Of a stretch of 64,000 nt of DNA, positions 8,594-17,551 are shown in pieces. Each line of letters begins with the position of its first letter. Within the stretch, counting starts at the first letter, position 1. This DNA is from Roseibium algicola (lineage in GTDB: Bacteria > Pseudomonadota > Alphaproteobacteria > Rhizobiales > Stappiaceae). The stretch spans positions 1,178,001 to 1,242,000 of the forward strand of contig NZ_CP019630.1 of the NCBI RefSeq assembly GCF_001999245.1, given 5' to 3'. The notes beneath the pieces are model-generated. The model was not told the origin of the DNA. It saw only the letters and a list, made by a program, of their open reading frames with translations, and did not search any database. The translations under genes and the position numbers were made by a program.

Positions 8594-9457
8594 CTACTTC
8601 TTGACCGGCCCCAGGTCGCACGGCGCCTTGCTCTCGTCAGGTACGAAGAAATCAGGTGCCAGTGCGAGGCTCGGGTCCACCCGATACTGGTCGAAATCGG
8701 TGACACCGCGACTGGCCAGGAACGTGTCGTCAATGACGAACTGTCCGGTAAATTCCTTCGAGGGTGTGGTGAAGATCTCGTAGGCTGCATCGGCCAGAAT
8801 GTCCGGCGTCCGGCTCTGCTGCATCATCTTGTCACCACCGATGATGTTCTTGATCGCCGCCGTCGCAATGGTCGTGCGTGGCCATAGCGCGTTGACCGCA
8901 ATCCCCTTGGAGCGCAGCTCGCCTGCCAGGCCCAGCACCACGAGGCTCATTCCGTATTTGGCGATCGAATAGGGCGTGAAGGGCGCGAACCATTTCTCTT
9001 GCATGTCCAGAGGGGGCGACAGCATCAGGATATGCGGGTTGTCGGACTGTTTCAAATGTTCGATGGCATGCTTGGAACAGGCAAGCGTTCCACGGGTGTT
9101 GATCTGGTGCATCAGATCGAACCGCTTCATGTCGGTCTGCTGCAGCGGGGTCAGTTGAATGGCACTGGCGTTGTTGACCAGAATGTCGAGCCCGCCGAAA
9201 TGTGCCGCGGTCTTGTCCATTGCTTCCTTGACCGCTTCGTCGTCGCGCACGTCGAGCAGCACCGGAAGTGCCTTGCCGCCTGCCGCCTCGATCTCTTCGG
9301 CAGCGGAATAGATCGTTCCTTCCAGTTTGGGATGTGGCTCGGCGGTTTTGGCGGCGACGGCAACATTGGCTCCGTCACGCGCGGCCCGCAGCGCAATAGC
9401 CTTGCCGATCCCGCGCGATGCGCCAGTGATGAAAAGTGTCTTGCCCTTCAGGGACAT
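8594..9457 (-). CDS. Short-chain dehydrogenase/reductase, HSDL2-like
   Basis: 287 residues with GGAGG 7 bases before the ATG. The Rossmann signature TGASRGIG is at about 11-18, NNAS at about 97, and the catalytic YSIAK motif about 160, so it should be an active NAD(P)-dependent SDR. The KTAEPHPKLEGTIYSAA segment after the first Rossmann unit is characteristic of the hydroxysteroid dehydrogenase-like 2 group. It is the last gene of a three-gene minus-strand set behind an acyl-CoA dehydrogenase and an enoyl-CoA hydratase, which suggests oxidation or reduction of a hydroxyacyl or carbonyl intermediate. The actual substrate cannot be read from the sequence. Confidence 0.9.
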   Translation of the reverse strand: MSLKGKTLFITGASRGIGKAIALRAARDGANVAVAAKTAEPHPKLEGTIYSAAEEIEAAGGKALPVLLDVRDDEAVKEAMDKTAAHFGGLDILVNNASAIQLTPLQQTDMKRFDLMHQINTRGTLACSKHAIEHLKQSDNPHILMLSPPLDMQEKWFAPFTPYSIAKYGMSLVVLGLAGELRSKGIAVNALWPRTTIATAAIKNIIGGDKMMQQSRTPDILADAAYEIFTTPSKEFTGQFVIDDTFLASRGVTDFDQYRVDPSLALAPDFFVPDESKAPCDLGPVKK

Positions 9458-9530
9458 GGTGGTTCCTCCGTATGCCGCTCTCCGGCGACAACCTTGCGGT
9501 CTGAAATTTTCTCATCCGAGCAAATGTGGC

Positions 9531-10274
9531 TCAGGCCTTCTTTTTGGTCATGAAAGCCTGGAAGGCAGCTATCGTTTCCGGCGCACTCAGCCGGCTGGAG
9601 AAGATCCTGATTTCTTCCTCTACGCGCTCGGACAGCTGAGCTGTGTCGCCGCGCAGAAGCTTTCTGGAAAGCGCCATTGCTTCGGGCGGCTTTGCGGCGA
9701 TTTCCTTCGCGCAGGCAAGTGCTGCCGCGTCGACGTCACCTTCGACAACCTCGTTTACCAGTCCGGCCTGTGCCGCCTTTTCGGCCGAAAAGGCGTTGCC
9801 GAGGCAGAGCAGCTCAAAGGCCCGGGCCGGCCCCATGATCTGTGGTCCGAGCAGGCTGGACCCCGCCTCCGGAACAAGCCCAAGATCGACGAAAGGGGAA
9901 CGGATGAGGGCGCGCGGGCTGGCAAACACCATGTCGCAATGCATCAACAAGGTCGTGCCGACACCGATGGCGATACCGTCTATCGAGGCAACCAAAGGCT
10001 TTTCGTTGCGAACCAGAGCCCTCAGGAACCGGACGACCGGTGTTTCCCCAAGCCCGGTCTTGCCAGCGTATTGCAGGAAGTCGCCAATATCGTTGCCGGC
10101 GGTAAAAACTTCCGGCAGGCCGCAGATCAGATGACAGCGAATACCCGCATCCGTGTTGCCTGTTTCCAGAGCTTCGGCGAGATCACTGTACATCTGCCCG
10201 GTCAGGGCATTCTTCTTTTCCGGCCGGTCCAGACGCAGGGTCTGGACACCGTCTTCAAGGGACTTGCGGATCAT
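9531..10274 (-). CDS. Enoyl-CoA hydratase/isomerase (crotonase) family protein
   Basis: 247 residues. Two adjacent ATGs exist (10277, 10274); the second is 6 bases from GGAG and is preferred. RPEKKNALTGQMYSDL is the crotonase N-terminal motif, FTAGNDIGDF forms the first half of the oxyanion hole, and DGIAIGVGTTLLMHCDMVFAS the second. The second catalytic Glu position (PEAGSSLL) is retained, so hydratase or isomerase activity is plausible. It follows the acyl-CoA dehydrogenase by about 20 bases and is almost certainly in its operon, consistent with beta-oxidation of a fatty, branched-chain or aromatic acyl-CoA. Confidence 0.93.
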   Translation of the reverse strand: MIRKSLEDGVQTLRLDRPEKKNALTGQMYSDLAEALETGNTDAGIRCHLICGLPEVFTAGNDIGDFLQYAGKTGLGETPVVRFLRALVRNEKPLVASIDGIAIGVGTTLLMHCDMVFASPRALIRSPFVDLGLVPEAGSSLLGPQIMGPARAFELLCLGNAFSAEKAAQAGLVNEVVEGDVDAAALACAKEIAAKPPEAMALSRKLLRGDTAQLSERVEEEIRIFSSRLSAPETIAAFQAFMTKKKA

Positions 10275-10295
10275 CATCTACTCCGATCAGGCGGT

Positions 10296-12077
10296 TCAGG
10301 ACGCCAGGGCTTCGGCGTCGAACGCCTGAATGGCTTCGGCGGACAGAAGAATATCCGACTTCAAACCGGCGGTTTCCCCCATTGTGGTTTCACAGAAACT
10401 GCGGGCAAGCAGCGTACGTTCTGACAGCCGCAGTGCCGGTTCACCTGTCGAGGCAAGCGCCCCCTTGGCAAGCAAGGCGCCGCCCAGGGTCAGCCCGGCC
10501 AGCCGCAGATAGGGCGTCGCCCCGGCGAGGGCATCGCCGACCCTGCCATCCGCCTGCGCGCTCAGCATGAAGCTCGTTGCTTCCTCAAGATCCCGGATAC
10601 TGGCCGAGAGCCGATCCGCGGCGGCACCGAATTCCGGGCGGTTGGAGGCAGCAACCTCGTCGGCCACGGTCTGCAGTTCCGCGATGAAGCCCTTGATGTG
10701 TTCACCGCCGGACAGCGGCAGCTTGCGCATGACCAGGTCGATGGACTGGATACCGTTGGTGCCTTCATAAATCGGGGCGATGCGCGCGTCGCGCAGATGT
10801 TGTGCGGCGCCGGTTTCCTCGATGAAGCCCATGCCGCCGTGTATCTGAATACCCAGCGAAGCGACCTCGACGCCGAAGTCGGTCGGCAGCGCCTTGGCGA
10901 TCGGCGTCAGCAGGCTTGCACGCTCGTTCCAGAACGTCTTGCCAGCTTCGTCTTCGGCAATCTTCGACATGTCGATGGCGTGGGCGCAGGCGTAACAGAT
11001 GGCGCGGGCAACCTGCGTGCGCGCCTTCATGCCCAGCAGCATGCGTTTGATATCCGGGTGGCGAGCAATGGGGCTCATGCCGTCGCCGGTCTCGCCGGGG
11101 GCCCTGCCCTGCTTGCGCTCCAGCGCGTAGGCAAGCGCATGCTGATAGGCGCGCTCGGCCACACCAAGCCCCTGAATACCGACTGCAAGGCGAGCGTTGT
11201 TCATCATCGTGAACATGCAGGCCAGCCCCCGATTTTCCTCACCGACCAGCCAGCCGATGGCACCGCCCTCGTCGCCATAGACCATGGTGCAGGTAGGCGA
11301 ACCGTGAATGCCCATCTTGTGTTCGACACCGGCCACTTTCACGTCGTTTCGCTCACCCAAGGAACCGTCGTCGTTGACCAGGAACTTCGGTACAAGGAAC
11401 AGCGAAATGCCCTTGGTGCCTACTGGCGCATCCGGCAGGCGCGCCAGCACCATGTGGACGATATTGTCAGTAAGATCGTGGTCGCCGTAGGTAATGAAAA
11501 TCTTCTGGCCGAAGATGCGGTAGGTGCCGTCGTCCCGACGCTCGGCCTTTGCCTTGAGCGCATTCAGATCCGAACCGGCCTGCGGTTCGGTCAGGTTCAT
11601 GGTGCCCATCCACTCGCCGGATACCAGCTTCTCCAGGTACTTGGCCTTGAGCTCTTCCGAAGCGTGTTTTTCCATCGCCTCGATAGCGCCGATGGTCAGG
11701 GTCGGTCCGATGGCGAATGCCATTGATCCGGAGTTCCACATTTCCAGAGCCGCCGCCGACATCATCACCGGCAGGCCCTGGCCGCCGGACTCCGGATTGG
11801 CGGTCAGGCTGTTCCAGCCGCCCTCGATCCATGCATGATAAGCCTCGCGCCACCCCGGAGGAGTAGACACCTTGCCATCGGCAAGCGGTGTGCCGTGCTT
11901 GTCGGCAACTGCATTGAGAGGCGCGATTTCCTCGGCGGCGAACCGGCCCGCCTCGGTCAGGATGGCATCGACAAGATCGTCGCCGAGTTCGGCATGACGG
12001 GCACTCTTTTGCAGGTCGGACAGACCGCAGACATGTTTCAGAGTGAAGGCAATCTCATCGACGGGTGCGCGATACAT
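10296..12077 (-). CDS. Acyl-CoA dehydrogenase with extended C-terminal domain (AcdA/DmdC-like)
   Basis: 593 residues, the length typical of the long acyl-CoA dehydrogenases that carry an extra C-terminal helical domain, and well above the roughly 380 of the ordinary family. Visible motifs are the N-terminal MYRAPVDEIAFTL opening, MNLTEPQAGSDLNALK (FAD and substrate contacts), FITYGDHDL, GIHGSPTCTMVYGDEGG, and the C-terminal IQIHGGMGFIEETGAAQHLRDARIAPIYEGTNGIQ, which includes the region of the catalytic Glu. GGAGG lies about 6 bases before the ATG. The family includes 3-methylmercaptopropionyl-CoA dehydrogenase (DmdC) of DMSP catabolism, but many members act on other substrates and I cannot choose. 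It is first of the three-gene operon. Confidence 0.93.
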   Translation of the reverse strand: MYRAPVDEIAFTLKHVCGLSDLQKSARHAELGDDLVDAILTEAGRFAAEEIAPLNAVADKHGTPLADGKVSTPPGWREAYHAWIEGGWNSLTANPESGGQGLPVMMSAAALEMWNSGSMAFAIGPTLTIGAIEAMEKHASEELKAKYLEKLVSGEWMGTMNLTEPQAGSDLNALKAKAERRDDGTYRIFGQKIFITYGDHDLTDNIVHMVLARLPDAPVGTKGISLFLVPKFLVNDDGSLGERNDVKVAGVEHKMGIHGSPTCTMVYGDEGGAIGWLVGEENRGLACMFTMMNNARLAVGIQGLGVAERAYQHALAYALERKQGRAPGETGDGMSPIARHPDIKRMLLGMKARTQVARAICYACAHAIDMSKIAEDEAGKTFWNERASLLTPIAKALPTDFGVEVASLGIQIHGGMGFIEETGAAQHLRDARIAPIYEGTNGIQSIDLVMRKLPLSGGEHIKGFIAELQTVADEVAASNRPEFGAAADRLSASIRDLEEATSFMLSAQADGRVGDALAGATPYLRLAGLTLGGALLAKGALASTGEPALRLSERTLLARSFCETTMGETAGLKSDILLSAEAIQAFDAEALAS

Positions 12078-12210
12078 TCAGGTCCTCCCAAAACCAATTG
12101 GCTTTCGATTCTTGCCGCCGGATGGCGGTTTTCGCTGTTCCGAGCTTGACGGCAGCAAGGCTACTCCGCAAAAGGCGCTATCGACAGCGGTTTGAAAGGA
12201 CAATAGACCC

Positions 12211-12228
12211 GTTGACGTTAACGTCAAC
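12211..12228. promoter_or_regulatory. Perfect 18-bp palindrome, probable MerR-type (LiuR-like) operator
   Basis: GTTGACGTTAACGTCAAC is a perfect palindrome in the 315-base space between the acyl-CoA dehydrogenase start (minus strand, 134 bases away) and tsaC. From memory it resembles the sites of LiuR, the MerR-family repressor of branched-chain amino acid and acyl-CoA catabolism in Proteobacteria; the adjacent acyl-CoA operon fits that. No regulator gene of this type lies in the window. The rest of the intergenic space shows nothing else distinct. Confidence 0.65.
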
Positions 12229-12391
12229 CCGTATCGCAGCGGCAGGTCATCGTCTTTTTGGTCAATTGCGGAAATGACATGTCCGGTCGGCTCGCGCCCT
12301 TCCGGAACTCATTGTACCGTCACTGTCGGAACCGAAATCGTCGCACATCCGGGCAGCTCTCGACTGCAGGATACGCAAGCGAGTGAGGCAC

Positions 12392-13387
12392 ATGCGGACT
12401 TGGACGCTCGACATCGCGGCACCTGACTGGAAGGAAGCGCCTGAAGCAGATGCGGTGTGCGCTGCGCTGATGGCGGGTGATCTTGTGGCGGTTCCAACCG
12501 AAACCGTTTACGGCCTTGCCGCCGATGCCACCAACGGCACGGCCTGTGCGAAGATTTTTGCCGCCAAGGGCAGGCCCCAGTTCAATCCGCTCATCTCCCA
12601 CGTCCAGACGCTGGATGCAGCACTGGAACATGGTGTTTTCAACGAACGCGCACTTGCACTGGCTGAAGCCTTCTGGCCCGGCCCCTTGACGCTGGTCGTG
12701 CCCAAACGCCCGGCCTCCCCGATTTCCGATCTGGCCACTGCCGGACTTCAGACTGTTGCGCTTCGGGTGCCGGTCGGTCCGGTGATGCGATTTCTGGCAG
12801 AAAAGACCGGCAGGCCTCTCGCCGCGCCAAGCGCAAACCGCTCGGGCAAGATCAGTCCGACGCGCGCAGAGGACGTCGTTGCCGATCTCGGCCCTTCGCT
12901 CAGCTTCGTCATTGATGCGGGCGCTTGTGCCGTCGGTATAGAATCCACCATTGTCGGCCTGGTTGACGGCACACCGCGCCTGTTGCGGCCAGGCGGCCTT
13001 GCTCGCGAGGACATCGAACGCGTACTTGGCCAATCGCTGCAAGGCGCCAGCCCCGACATGCGGCCGGACGCTCCCGCGGCCCCCGGTATGTTGACGTCTC
13101 ACTATGCCCCCGACGCTGCGATGATACTGAACGCCAGCGAGGTGAATGCCACAGACGGACTGCTCTCCTTCGGGGCTGATCGTTTGCCAGGAGCTGATAG
13201 TGCACAGGCCGAATTCAACCTGAGCCCGGCCGGTGACCTTGCCGAAGCTGCCGCAAATCTGTTTCGCGCCATGCGATTTCTGGACGCCAAGGGTGTCCGC
13301 GTCATCAAGGTGCAGTTTATCCCCAGCTTTGGATTGGGCGAAGCGATCAACGATCGGCTGCGCCGTGCGGCGGCACCACGCGACTGA
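12392..13387 (+). CDS. tsaC: L-threonylcarbamoyladenylate synthase, Sua5-type
   Basis: 331 residues from the ATG at 12392, with GAGTGAGG directly upstream; a GTG three codons earlier is the alternative. The YrdC domain is clear: VPTETVYGLAADA, IFAAKGRPQFNPLISHV, FWPGPLTLVV, LRVPVGPVMRFLA, PLAAPSANRSGKISPT and ESTIVGLV. After it comes a linker and a C-terminal Sua5 domain (LTSHYAPDA onwards), making it the longer Sua5 form rather than the short TsaC form. It makes threonylcarbamoyl-AMP from Thr, bicarbonate and ATP for t6A37 of ANN-decoding tRNAs. It stands alone in its transcription unit. Confidence 0.95.
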   Translation: MRTWTLDIAAPDWKEAPEADAVCAALMAGDLVAVPTETVYGLAADATNGTACAKIFAAKGRPQFNPLISHVQTLDAALEHGVFNERALALAEAFWPGPLTLVVPKRPASPISDLATAGLQTVALRVPVGPVMRFLAEKTGRPLAAPSANRSGKISPTRAEDVVADLGPSLSFVIDAGACAVGIESTIVGLVDGTPRLLRPGGLAREDIERVLGQSLQGASPDMRPDAPAAPGMLTSHYAPDAAMILNASEVNATDGLLSFGADRLPGADSAQAEFNLSPAGDLAEAAANLFRAMRFLDAKGVRVIKVQFIPSFGLGEAINDRLRRAAAPRD

Positions 13388-13699
13388 CCCCGACCAACGC
13401 TTGCGATGGAATGAGCCGGCTAAATTTATCCGGCAATGTTTTGGCGCATTCTGCGGCACCAAAACAAAAGGCCTTAAAAAACAGCAACTCGGAAGCAGGC
13501 GCTAAAATTCAAGCTGAATCCGGATCGCCTTAAGTTAACCGAAGAGAGACGCAAGTTTCCGCTTTAACGGACAAGCAACCGTCGCCCTCGCAACTCGATT
13601 TTGGTTAAGCAAACCATACAATATCTATCGAGATACGACCCTCTACTGCAAACTTATCAACACCATGCCCCAAATGGATTACGGTAAAAAGCTCGCATT

Positions 13700-13814
13700 C
13701 CCTTACTGGAATCACGTAGTTTAAGAATCAGATTTGAGATGCAGCGGACCTCCCCTCGGGCATTGCGGTGCTCGCACCTCGGTAAGGGCCGGCAAAGAGC
13801 CGGCCCCTTTTTTT
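13700..13814 (+). ncRNA. Candidate small RNA or attenuator ending in an intrinsic terminator
   Basis: The stretch is intergenic, more than 300 bases beyond tsaC, and ends in a textbook terminator. CCCTTAC (13700-13706) can pair with GTAAGGG (13782-13788), enclosing a region with a CCTCCCC single-strand-like motif (13749-13755) and a GGTG-CTCG-CACC hairpin (13767-13778). The closing helix shares GGG with the terminator stem, so the two structures exclude each other. CU-rich anti-ribosome-site loops are typical of alphaproteobacterial trans-acting sRNAs. The 5' end is unknown; a TACAAT box at 13617-13622 could be a -10, but no good -35 accompanies it. It matches no RNA family I can name. Confidence 0.4.
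13786..13814 (+). terminator. Rho-independent terminator
   Basis: GGGCCGGC and GCCGGCCC form an 8-bp perfect GC stem with a 5-base AAAGA loop, followed by C and seven T. It is too far from tsaC to be its simple terminator, which is the main argument for a transcript starting in the intergenic region. Confidence 0.9.
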
Positions 13815-14225
13815 GACCCTCCCCTTCCATGACGCAAGTCCGATCAGCTGAAGCTGAAGCCGGTACACCGGGATGCGTGCGACACTGGCCCAATCTGCTG
13901 CCTCATGTACTCACTTGCCTCAAACGCGCTCGATGCGTCTCTCTGCGATGGTGAAAGCTTTCAAGTGAAGTTCAAGTGAAGTCTCCGCTCAGATGGAAGC
14001 GTTGCCTCCCTTGATGCGGGACAAGCTCACGTGGAACCGGTATCGGAGTCCAAGTTCAGTCTGACCTGACTTTGTAAAATGCTCCCCCGACCTCCCGGCT
14101 TTCCTTTCCGCGGCTCACCAATTTTGCCGCAGTCGTTATTCCAATGCGGGAATTGACAGCCTGTCCGGCAACCGTTCTGATGCAGAGCCGACAAAAGATA
14201 ACAATCGACCTTCCGGAAACACCCC

Positions 14226-15155
14226 TTGTCTACCTTGCTTCTGCATCATTCGTCCTATCTCGACCACCTGACACCCGTGGGGCATCCGGAGCGACCAGAC
14301 CGGATCCGGGCGATCGACAGGATCCTGGAGCACGAAAAATTCCAGTCCGTGGAACGCGACCTCGCCCCCATGGGAACCGTTGAGGACATCGCCCGCGCCC
14401 ACCCGATGAGCTACGTCGACCAGATCCACCGGCTGGCGCCGGCGGAAGGAACAGCCCGGGTTGATGCGGACACCACCATGTCGCCCGGCACCTGGGAAGC
14501 AGCGCTTCGCGGCGTTGGCGGTGCATGCCGTGCGGTCGACGAGGTCTTGACGAAAAAGGTCAACAACGCCTTTTCCGCGTCCCGCCCGCCTGGCCACCAC
14601 GCGGAAAAAGACCGCGCCATGGGCTTCTGCTTTTTCAACAACGCTGCGGTTGCCGCGCGTTATGCGCAGGCAAAGTTCGGACTGGAGCGGGTGGCCATCG
14701 TCGATTTCGACGTTCACCACGGCAACGGCACGCAGGACATTTTCTGGGACGATCCCACGGTAATGTATTGTTCTACCCACCAGATGCCGCTCTATCCGGG
14801 CTCGGGGGCCGCCTCGGAGACCGGAGAAGCCAACACGATCGTGAATGCACCTCTGGCCCCGGGGGAGGATGGAACCGGCTTCAAGGAAGCGTTCGAAGTC
14901 CTGTTGCTGCCTCGCCTCAATCACTTCGCGCCGGAGTTGGTCATCGTTTCCGCAGGTTTCGATGCGCACATGCGCGACCCGCTTGGGGGCCTTAATCTGG
15001 TCGAAGCCGACTTTGCCTGGGCAACGCGGGCGCTGATGGACGTTGCCGATGCCCACAGCAACGGTCACCTGATCTCCGTCCTTGAAGGCGGATACGATCT
15101 CGAGGGCCTGGCGCGATCGGTCGCAGCCCATGTCATGACGTTGATGACGGGTTAA
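14226..15155 (+). CDS. Histone-deacetylase-family zinc hydrolase
   Basis: 309 residues from a TTG start with GGAA upstream; no ATG exists before the conserved STLLLHHSSYLDHLTPVGHPERPDR opening. The active-site set of class II-like HDACs is complete: RPPGHHAEKDRAMGFCFFNN (paired His), VDFDVHHGNGTQ (zinc-binding Asp and His), SAGFDAH (second zinc Asp) and EGGYD (transition-state Tyr). In bacteria such enzymes deacetylate polyamines, acetoin-pathway proteins or other acetylated amines in the cytosol. It precedes xseB by about 140 bases, an arrangement that I recall as common in Rhizobiales. The substrate is unknown. Confidence 0.92.
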   Translation: MSTLLLHHSSYLDHLTPVGHPERPDRIRAIDRILEHEKFQSVERDLAPMGTVEDIARAHPMSYVDQIHRLAPAEGTARVDADTTMSPGTWEAALRGVGGACRAVDEVLTKKVNNAFSASRPPGHHAEKDRAMGFCFFNNAAVAARYAQAKFGLERVAIVDFDVHHGNGTQDIFWDDPTVMYCSTHQMPLYPGSGAASETGEANTIVNAPLAPGEDGTGFKEAFEVLLLPRLNHFAPELVIVSAGFDAHMRDPLGGLNLVEADFAWATRALMDVADAHSNGHLISVLEGGYDLEGLARSVAAHVMTLMTG

Positions 15156-15294
15156 GCGATCCCGCTTCGGCGCAGCAAGACCGAAAAGCACGGGGATGAC
15201 CGTCTGAAGGCCCAAATGAAACCTTGACCTTCGGCCCTCAGACCGCAAGTTTCCCTCAAGACCAGATGCCATCCAGACAAACGGAATCCGACCG

Positions 15295-15543
15295 ATGACC
15301 GATGCTGCCAACGATATTGCCGGCCTTTCCTTTGAAGAAGCGCTGAAGCAGTTGGAAACCATTGTGCGGGAACTCGAGCAGGGGAACGTACCGCTGGAGC
15401 GAAGCATCGACATGTACGAACGCGGTGATGCGCTGCGCAAACATTGCGACACACTCCTGAAATCGGCGGAAGCGAAGGTCGAGAAGATCCAACTGGGTCA
15501 AAATGGCGAAGCCAGCGGCACCGAAGCACTCGACCCGCAGTAA
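15295..15543 (+). CDS. xseB: Exodeoxyribonuclease VII small subunit
   Basis: 82 residues, standard length. [41 protein letters not shown] is the XseB coiled-helix signature. XseB binds in several copies to XseA, which lies outside this window, to form the nuclease that trims single-stranded DNA from both ends. The following gene on this strand is a LuxR regulator 450 bases away, so the customary proximity to dxs is interrupted. Confidence 0.96.
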   Translation: MTDAANDIAGLSFEEALKQLETIVRELEQGNVPLERSIDMYERGDALRKHCDTLLKSAEAKVEKIQLGQNGEASGTEALDPQ

Positions 15544-15996
15544 TCCGACAAGGTCATTTTCCAGTCCGACCAGACGCCATACAGTCAGATTGCAGTCAGA
15601 ACAGCCTTGAAACGTGACCTGTTCAACCGGCAGACGCTTTTAGCTTACGTCATCCCTCATCGTTTTGACCGGCTTGCGGCTGCCCCACCACCATCCGGAG
15701 CAACGCAGACTTTACGAGCGCGTCGCCTCGTTGAAGTGTCGACCACCTTTATCCAGACGACGGCGTCAACTACGTCCAATTTAGCTGTACAAGCCGACAT
15801 TCACTTTGTTCATTTTAAAGTAAGTTCAAGTTCCGCCCTGATCCTGACACAATAAATTTCATACTGTTCAACGATCATTCTGTCATTCGTACGCTAGGTT
15901 ATCATTGGTGTATTTATTGCCATTTATTCGATAATTTGATAAATCTATTGTCAAATAGAACCCTGACAATGTAATCATTAATAGACGCAGCAGAGC
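15544..15996. other. AT-rich intergenic region upstream of a LuxR gene
   Basis: No supported gene. The 3' half (about 15780-15990) is far more AT-rich than the surroundings. ATTGTCA (15947-15953) and TGACAAT (15964-15970) form a 7-bp inverted repeat with a 10-base spacer, ending 26 bases before the LuxR ATG, and could be an operator. An 82-codon open frame at 15607-15855 was not accepted as a gene. Confidence 0.6.
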
Positions 15997-17163
15997 ATGC
16001 CGGCACTCAGCCAACGCGACCACATAGAACTACTTATGCAGATGCTCAAGCGCCCGCTACAACCTGAAGGTTGGCCCCCGGTACTGAACTTCATCGACGG
16101 CAAACTGAACTGCAGAACCTTTCTTGCTGAATACGATGGAGACGGGACGCCGTTAAGGTCCCTGGGCGGTGAAGAGCAGGCCAGAGAGCTCGCGACCCTT
16201 TTGAGCCGCATTGAAACGGTGAACGGCAACACCGCATTTCAGTTCCTACGCACCGAAGCCTCCCCGCTTTACCCCTATTCAAAGACATCCTTGGCGAACC
16301 ATCGACAGACGGCATCCGACCCCGCCACCGGATCGCAGGAAACTTCGCACCCAGATGCGGATATGGCAGGCAACTGGCTGAAAAATGCTCCCGGGCTGGT
16401 TACCCCAGTCAGGCGCACTGCAGACGCTTCCGTCCTTTTTGGCTGCCTTTTCAGAGGATACAGTACTGAAAGGATTGACGCGGACCGGGCCAGTGCAACC
16501 TTTCACACCCTTGTCAGCGCGCTGCTGCCCGCACTCGATCTGCATTTCCAACTGGAAAAACAACGGCTCGAAAACCAGCTCCGGGAATTGATGCTCTTGG
16601 AACAGGACAGCGCTGCGGTTCTTGTCGACGCTAACCGGGTGATACTTGCCGAAACGTCCGAAGGGTTGGAAAGATTGAACGAACTGGATATCGCCCTCCG
16701 TCGGCAGCGACACCTGGCGATCAACAGCAGACGCCTTGAGATTGCCCTCCAGGAACAACTGGCGACATTCGAAGAAGGTGGCATCGCAGACCCGACAAGC
16801 GTCCTTTTTTGTCCCGCACCCGAGAGCGGACTTGTCTGCCGGGTGTCGCTGGAGACCGTTTCCTGCCCAAGCCTGACGCCGGACGCCTGCGCACAACCTT
16901 TGTTTTTGATCCGCACGACAACATCAAAGGACCCTCCGGATGAGGTCGAGATTTGCCTTCAGGACCATTACGAGCTTTCACATTCCGAAGCACGCCTGGC
17001 CTGGCATCTGACCATGACCGGCGCACTGAGCACCACGATCCAGGATCTCGGCATCACGCAGAACACAGCAAAAACACACCTGCGACGGATATACGAAAAG
17101 ACCGGAGCGCACACACAACTTCAACTCGCACGGCTCGTCCACCGGATAGCCCGTCTGTTTTGA
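15997..17163 (+). CDS. LuxR-type transcriptional regulator with large N-terminal region
   Basis: 388 residues from the ATG at 15997. The C-terminal 65 residues (LSHSEARLAWHLTMTGALSTTIQDLGITQNTAKTHLRRIYEKTGA) are a GerE/LuxR helix-turn-helix, with the TAKTHLRRIYEK recognition helix. The first 300 residues have no recognisable autoinducer, PAS or receiver domain; the middle section (LENQLRELMLLEQDSAAVLVDANRVILAETSEGLERL) looks helical and PAS-like at best. It lies alone between xseB and dxs behind an AT-rich promoter, so it looks like an insertion into a conserved neighbourhood. Ligand and targets unknown. Confidence 0.85.
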   Translation: MPALSQRDHIELLMQMLKRPLQPEGWPPVLNFIDGKLNCRTFLAEYDGDGTPLRSLGGEEQARELATLLSRIETVNGNTAFQFLRTEASPLYPYSKTSLANHRQTASDPATGSQETSHPDADMAGNWLKNAPGLVTPVRRTADASVLFGCLFRGYSTERIDADRASATFHTLVSALLPALDLHFQLEKQRLENQLRELMLLEQDSAAVLVDANRVILAETSEGLERLNELDIALRRQRHLAINSRRLEIALQEQLATFEEGGIADPTSVLFCPAPESGLVCRVSLETVSCPSLTPDACAQPLFLIRTTTSKDPPDEVEICLQDHYELSHSEARLAWHLTMTGALSTTIQDLGITQNTAKTHLRRIYEKTGAHTQLQLARLVHRIARLF

Positions 17164-17551
17164 AAATATTCTGGGGCGGGGCATTTTGCGTTGAAGCCAC
17201 TTGCTATCATTGTTGTTTCAGCAACCGGAAAGCGGCCCAAGCATAAAAAAATGGAGCCGTGGATTACGACTCCCAGTTGATCACTGTGCACGTGGCCCCA
17301 TCGACCACACACAATCCGTAGGCCAGTTCTGATTTTTTTGCATCACCCAAAGGGGTGATTGCGCGTATTTTCACTAAAAATTGCACGGTTTCTGCCAAAC
17401 ACCGTCTTAAGTCTTTTGGGGCGAAGACGTGGTAAATTTTCGACCGAAATCATGAGGCCAATTTGGCGCATACCCCCTGCCCGATTTGCGCCCTATATCC
17501 GGTTGGTGTATGCCTGCCCGCCATGTTTCAAATCGTGGAGCTATCTCCAGA
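17164..17551. other. Intergenic region upstream of dxs
   Basis: No protein gene is supported. A short hairpin, ATCACCC-AAAG-GGGTGAT (17342-17359), follows a run of seven T, the wrong order for a plus-strand terminator. The part nearest dxs is AT-rich and presumably carries its promoter, but no clear -35/-10 pair was identified. Confidence 0.55.

Larger units (their letters stand above)
13388..14225. other. 838-base intergenic region without convincing protein genes
   Basis: No open frame here has a plausible start, length and composition. The first 300 bases are relatively AT-rich. The centre holds a candidate structured RNA ending in a strong terminator at 13814. The last 400 bases up to the HDAC-like gene contain near-repeats (TTCAAGTGAAG twice around 13960-13980) and nothing else I can interpret. 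Confidence 0.7.

Noticed and set aside
15607..15855. 82-codon open frame upstream of the LuxR gene.
   Set aside because: No convincing ribosome site, low-complexity Thr/Ser-rich end, and it lies across a promoter-like AT-rich area.
17342..17359. Intrinsic terminator after the LuxR gene.
   Set aside because: The T-run comes before the hairpin rather than after it on the plus strand, and on the minus strand no T-run follows the hairpin.
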